Shown: piece by piece, positions 60,211 through 64,000 of the stretch
Position numbering within the stretch: position 1 is the stretch's first letter
Layout of the letters: each line of letters begins with the position of its first letter
NCBI RefSeq assembly: GCF_036669915.1
Contig: NC_089322.1
Coordinates: 19,020,219-19,084,218, forward strand
Source of the DNA: Pocillopora verrucosa
Taxonomy: Eukaryota; Cnidaria; Anthozoa; Scleractinia; Pocilloporidae
Length of the DNA stretch: 64,000 bases
Reading direction: 5' to 3'
Translations under genes and position numbers: made by a program
Notes under the pieces: model-generated
The model's database searches: none
What the model was told of the DNA's origin: nothing
Seen by the model: the letters and a program-made list of their open reading frames with translations, nothing else

Positions 60211-60495
60211 AATCTATCATTCTGTCGTTCTGTCATTCTGTCATTCTCCCATTCTGTCATTCTCATTCGGCTATTCTTATTGCACTGCTTTCGTCCTTGA
60301 TTAAATCACTGCCCTTTTTTTTCACGAAAAGAAAACATTTGTGCAATAAACCGGTGAAATCAATGTAGTCATTCTTCTCACACAGTGATTAGATGTCCTC
60401 TAATTGACTTTTTACTCACATTGCCGGACTCTTCAAGATTCGTAAGAAGCTTTAGCTGGGCTTCATTTGCGGGAGTAGCTCGAATAACACGATAC
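53719..60495 (-). CDS. M14 metallocarboxypeptidase B (9 exons found, signal exon missing)
   Basis: This is a paralogue of carboxypeptidase A in opposite orientation. Exons: 60495-60420, 59146-58925, 58356-58252, 57422-57318, 56781-56671, 56305-56215, 55617-55415, 54757-54670 and 53900-53719. All are phase-matched; five have exactly the same length as in copy A and the rest differ by small multiples of three. They encode propeptide (YRVIRATP onward), [13 protein letters not shown] (zinc His and Glu), [37 protein letters not shown] (third zinc ligand), and [16 protein letters not shown] with the catalytic Glu. The specificity-pocket residue is Lys (GSTKDW), as in copy A. The first retained exon starts in phase 2, so a signal-peptide exon must lie further right. 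No convincing candidate was found up to the edge. Confidence 0.9.
54032..54090 (+). repeat. CAAT microsatellite
   Basis: ATCA tetranucleotides run over about 60 bases with interruptions, in the last intron of carboxypeptidase B. Confidence 0.8.
55697..56012. repeat. MITE-like element in carboxypeptidase B intron
   Basis: Ends TTAGGGACCAGTCAT and ATGACCAGTCCCTTA are imperfect inverted repeats about 315 bp apart. Internal blocks (GGATTTGTGGGGATCACA, GGTCAGCCGTCG) match 41405-41634. A run of 13 G lies inside. Confidence 0.6.
59369..60270 (+). repeat. 10-bp minisatellite (TCTRTCAYTC), about 90 units
   Basis: The array alternates TCTGTCATTC, TCTATCATTC and TCTGTCACTC units for 0.9 kb inside the carboxypeptidase B intron between the 60420 and 59146 exon ends. 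Blocks of several units recur (59455-59640 resembles 59640-59830), so higher-order copying has occurred. The long open frames over it (for example 325 residues) are artefacts. Confidence 0.95.
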
Positions 60496-63045
60496 CTAGA
60501 ATGAAAATGAACACGAAAGATCATTTTACGACAAATCATCACAAGAGACTATAGTTAAAGAAATGTTGTTTGGAATTTAATCTGTTCTCGAATTCCTCAT
60601 GGTACTCATTAATTTTTCCGAGAGAAATTAATCACAATGCCTTGGGCAAAATATCTAAAGCAAACAAAGTGTTTCAAAGAAAATCGAACATAAGAATTTA
60701 AGTACGCACACCCTCTATGGTCCATGGGCGTGTTGAAATAAGAAGAACTATTGTTAAAGCAACAGTCAAAATTTGTATCGCCTCTTATTTTGAGAAATAG
60801 TTCACCAAGGGAATTGGGGAGTATTCCGTGTTTATATAACGTCATCTGAATACTCTGATGCTCAGGAGAACTCGAGAAAGTAGAATAACTTTCATGGATT
60901 CTCTAAATCCACCTTGCTTTTAGATGAAGCTATGTGAAGACCGTAATTGCTCTCTGTTGCTTACGTAATGACTAGCACAGAAATTTATCCCACGGTTTTG
61001 CAGCATTATAAACACGATCGCTGATGCGAATAATAATTCCAAAGCTGTAGCTAAGATTTGTTATGCTGATCCAGTGGCACATTTTCCGGAACGGGTGTTG
61101 ATTGCAAGCGTATGTTATTCTCGTCCCAGGGAGGGAGGGCCTGGAATCACTCGACGCTCCATGGAGACTGGGACCAGCTCACTCTGTGTAAACACTTGAC
61201 ACAGCGGTCTGACTGCACATACAATTCGCCATCGTTAAGTTTATGAATTCATTTTTTCTTATTCAATCGCATACTTAAGGCAATTTCTGAAAATCTTGTC
61301 GGTAGAAAACTTGAGTGATTTAAAGTACCTTTACATATTCAAAATTAGTGTGTGTTCGCGTAAGTTTAGTCTCAAGGAAAAATTAGCTAATCTTTCAGCA
61401 AATAATTCAAATTTAATTCACCATTTCTCCGAAAGCCGACTGGGGGAGCAGAGGAAGGGGTTAAAATTTTGGCTTTCGAAAAATCGTGTGATTTCACAGC
61501 TCTTAATTTGAGCAACGTATCGACATACAAAATGTAACACAATAGAACGTTAGATAAAGTAACAAAACTGTAACATACCTACAGTAATCAGATTTTTACC
61601 AGATAACAGAAGCACTTCCCGTTTTCAATTTTTTAAGCCACTACTTAAAGACACATACTGCATCATGGATATCTATTTTAAATTTCTTTGCCACTCACCC
61701 TTTAAAATTTGCTCGTTCCTCGCAAAGACATTTCCCAAAAACACAAAACAGAAAAATAAAAACCAAAGTGCGCTGCATTTTGGAGACAGCTTTAAAACGC
61801 AACCACCTCCAAGAAAACTGGTCAAAGTGTGCCGATTTCTTTCCCCTGAATGGAGATCACTCGAAATGAAGCTTTTAAAGCCCCTGTCAATCGAGGGCAG
61901 CTGAGGTAAACAAGCAAAAGAATTGGTTTTTTATTTCTTTTGTTTTTCAAGTCGCCTTAGGCTTTGCAGGAGTACATGTTTAATAGAGTCGGACAAAATT
62001 TTGAAAATGAGCTTTGTTTTGAGTGACCATGAATCAAAGGCTGTTTGTGCAAAAGGCTTCGATTTTGCGCTTTTGCAACCAGCTCGACTGGTTTTATTTG
62101 GGTAGCTGCTCCAGCGAAGCCCGCACTTTTTAAAGATGTTTTAAGTCATCAGTTTCCTTCCGCAGATATTTATTTTTCAAAAATTTCCAAAGATCTATAA
62201 CAAATATCTGTTAAATATGTATGCTGTAAATAATCAAAAATCATTTTCAAAAACTGCTTTACACAATCTATAATTGAAGAAATCTGTATGCTTAAGAAGG
62301 CTCCTTTTTGACCACAAGAGCGGTTGCTAAGGAAAAATTCGGCGAGCAAGTTGTCAGCGGTATTTCTTACAAATACTGCCGCTTGCCGACCAGCATCCAG
62401 ATGGCAGAAAATATGAACAATCTACCTGATCGAAAACCTAATCAAAAGTGGCTCAAAATTGCCTTTACATTCGGCGTGTCTTTTTTTTTTTTTTTTTTAA
62501 CGGCGTTTTTCTGCTTCGTTTGCGTTGTTCAAGCGATGATCGAAAGAGGGTGCGAAGAGCGTGCGACACCGTTCTCTGTGACTCGGTGGTAACGCGTCGG
62601 AATGTAAAAGGCGAAGGTGAATGTTTCATTTTCCATAGGGGCTCAGGTTCTCCAATAAATGCCTTCAAAAACCTGTTTAAAGGAGGTCTTAAGATTTTCA
62701 TGAAATGAAATTAATAATGCTCATCATCGGTTTTAGACGCCTTGTAGACCTCTCGCTGACTCGCGTTCCTTAAGGCCACTTCCTTTCCGCGTACGAAGAA
62801 ACGCGCGTTCTGAAGCGCTGATAATGAGTACCTGCCCGCAGCCAAGTTTGACTGGTTGCGCATGGAATAATGATACGTACGTGACGCCCACGCACGCACA
62901 CGATGTTAAAATGAGCCAACCCGTGCGTGGTGACCTCACTACGCGATGAAGCGTATCAGTTTCATTGAAGTCAATACCCCATTGTAAATACCCGGTTATA
63001 AACTTATTACACGTCAGATGTACTAATACGCTCTTCCATTTTCAG
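60496..63045. other. Intron 1 of carboxypeptidase B and upstream spacer
   Basis: The missing signal-peptide exon of carboxypeptidase B is expected here or beyond. A phase-compatible frame at 61241-61192 (minus; MANCMCSQTAV...) was noted but is not signal-like. A degenerate tRNA-like stretch lies at 62577-62650. Confidence 0.4.
62577..62650 (+). repeat. Degenerate tRNA-derived sequence
   Basis: The stretch ACTCGGTGGTAACGCGTCGG, then GCGAAGGTGAATGTTTCATT and TAGGGGCTCAGG, lines up word by word with the tRNA-like core at 40598-40675. It is a diverged relative with an eroded B box. Confidence 0.45.
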
Positions 63046-63067
63046 TGGACGACCAAGAAACTGAGCG

Positions 63068-63168
63068 ATGAACAATAAAATTCCTTCAGCTTTTTGCCAA
63101 ATCCTCGCCGTATTGGCGATTACAGTTTGTATACAGACCATCGAGGCGAGACAACAGACATACCACAG
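63068..63168 (+). CDS. Signal-peptide exon of an unidentified secreted or membrane protein
   Basis: ATG at 63068 opens MNNKIPSAFCQILAVLAITV, followed by CIQTIEARQQTYH, and the exon ends AG in front of a GTGAGT donor at 63169. The N-terminus has a positive residue, a hydrophobic core and a likely cleavage site near IEA. A TTTTCAG acceptor ends at 63045, so the exon may start at 63046 with a short 5' UTR. It ends in phase 2 like the signal exon of carboxypeptidase A, but the strand excludes carboxypeptidase B. No later exon was recognised before the window ends. Confidence 0.5.
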
Positions 63169-64000
63169 GTGAGTTTCTCGAAGAAAAACATCTCTCACGT
63201 AGACTTTACCTTTTTCCGGTCGATCATAATGCTTGCGATACCTATAATTTTTAAACATTCCAACGCGAAAAATCTATATAATCACTTCTAGGTATGTGTA
63301 TCATCTCAAAAGTAAGAGTTGGAGATTTCGAATCGAGCGGAATGATCGCTATTGTCTGAGATAATACTTCGTCTCAAATATTGAAACGATATTCAATAAC
63401 CTCTTCCTCACATGCATCAAATTGGCCCCCTAAGGCACGACATTTATGGACTTAAATCTCTAACTCAATACTCTAAGAATAGTGTTTTATGCCAGCCTGA
63501 TAAGCAAACCGAAGTGTCGTTCATATCTAAATCCCTAGTTTCAGTCTGTAATGAAGGCCCCTGTAAGCGATGCACTAGCTCTCAGAGATCTGTCATCAGC
63601 TTATAAGCCTATAAGCGATTACTCAGTGACATGTTTCAATAGGCCTTACGCATGTTTGCTACGATTTTTTACCCTCAAGCCTGACTTTCAAGGTGGAAAC
63701 TGCTATTCTTAATAGGAAAACATTCCCTATACACGGACATCAAAAGAATTCCTATACTAAAACGGATAACTGGCAAAAATTCACAAAACTTTAAGCGCAA
63801 CCGGGGCTTAGGGGTGAATTTTCCTTAAAATACGTCATCGAGCAGAAGAGCTACTTTCTTCAAACCTGAATCTTAGACTTTTCACTTTTTATGGCCCCCA
63901 CTGATAATATGTTCATAACTATTGCAAGTTTGAGACTGTAGCAAAGTATGCGGTACATTTTGTTAACATTCTAAACCATTACGACCTTTGAAATCACTTC
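63169..64000 (+). other. Probable intron to the window edge
   Basis: No exon, RNA or repeat could be supported in this AT-rich stretch after the donor at 63169. Confidence 0.4.

Noticed and set aside
59323-60300. 325-residue open frame rich in CHSVILSF
   Set aside because: It is a translation of the 10-bp minisatellite inside an intron of the opposite-strand gene.
61192-61241. Minus-strand frame MANCMCSQTAV with a phase-2 GTGAGC donor as first exon of carboxypeptidase B
   Set aside because: Phase fits, but the peptide lacks the hydrophobic core of a signal sequence, and a chance phase match is one in three.
62308-62592. Plus-strand 94-residue frame with a poly-Phe stretch
   Set aside because: It starts with TTG and runs through a poly-T tract into a tRNA-like relic; no family resemblance.
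62733-62939. Minus-strand frame with a hydrophobic start (TGWLILTSCACVG)
   Set aside because: It opens with GTG, not ATG, and has no phase-compatible donor in front of carboxypeptidase B.

Overview
This window looks like nuclear DNA of an anthozoan cnidarian, most likely a reef-building coral. The evidence is AT-rich sequence with GT-AG introns, animal genes split into many short exons (aminolevulinate synthase, STRIP, CLN3, M14 carboxypeptidases), intronless class A receptors in local duplicates, a secreted PAN-EGF-pentraxin protein, and many short interspersed repeats. The species cannot be fixed from sequence alone.

Left part (1-17 kb). The 5' end of a STRIP (FAM40) gene runs off the left edge on the minus strand. 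A complete nine-exon 5-aminolevulinate synthase gene (ALAS, 5094-11511, plus) makes the first committed step of heme synthesis. It carries four CP heme-regulatory motifs and a candidate iron-responsive-element-like hairpin in its probable 5' UTR. Downstream are several local duplications, an interspersed repeat, and a 2.3 kb array of about 84 copies of a 27-bp unit.

Middle part (17-33 kb). Two CLN3 (battenin)-like lysosomal membrane protein genes sit tail to tail (17459-21279 plus; 24117-26629 minus). Both have one intron at the same codon. Broken remnants of further copies lie between them, and a 5'-truncated LINE sits in the intron of the minus copy. Then come two intronless class A GPCR genes arranged head to head (28886-29887 minus; 31237-32211 plus), with a compact microRNA-like hairpin at 27951-28011 beside them.

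Right part (34-64 kb). Two M14 metallocarboxypeptidase genes, each a signal/propeptide/catalytic type, face each other (34715-43474 plus; 60495-53719 minus). Their exon lengths match almost exactly. Both carry lysine where classical carboxypeptidases A and B carry Ile or Asp in the specificity pocket, which suggests cleavage of acidic C-terminal residues. Between them lies a seven-exon gene for a secreted protein with PAN/apple, EGF and two pentraxin-like domains. A signal-peptide exon of an unidentified gene starts at 63068 and leaves the window. Introns and spacers hold MITE-like, SINE-like and simple repeats, including a 0.9 kb array of a 10-bp unit.

The genes form no operon. The visible logic is local duplication and inversion (CLN3 pair, GPCR pair, carboxypeptidase pair) and repeat invasion. 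All exon joins come from reading frame, splice consensus and family similarity recognised by eye. No database search or transcript was available.
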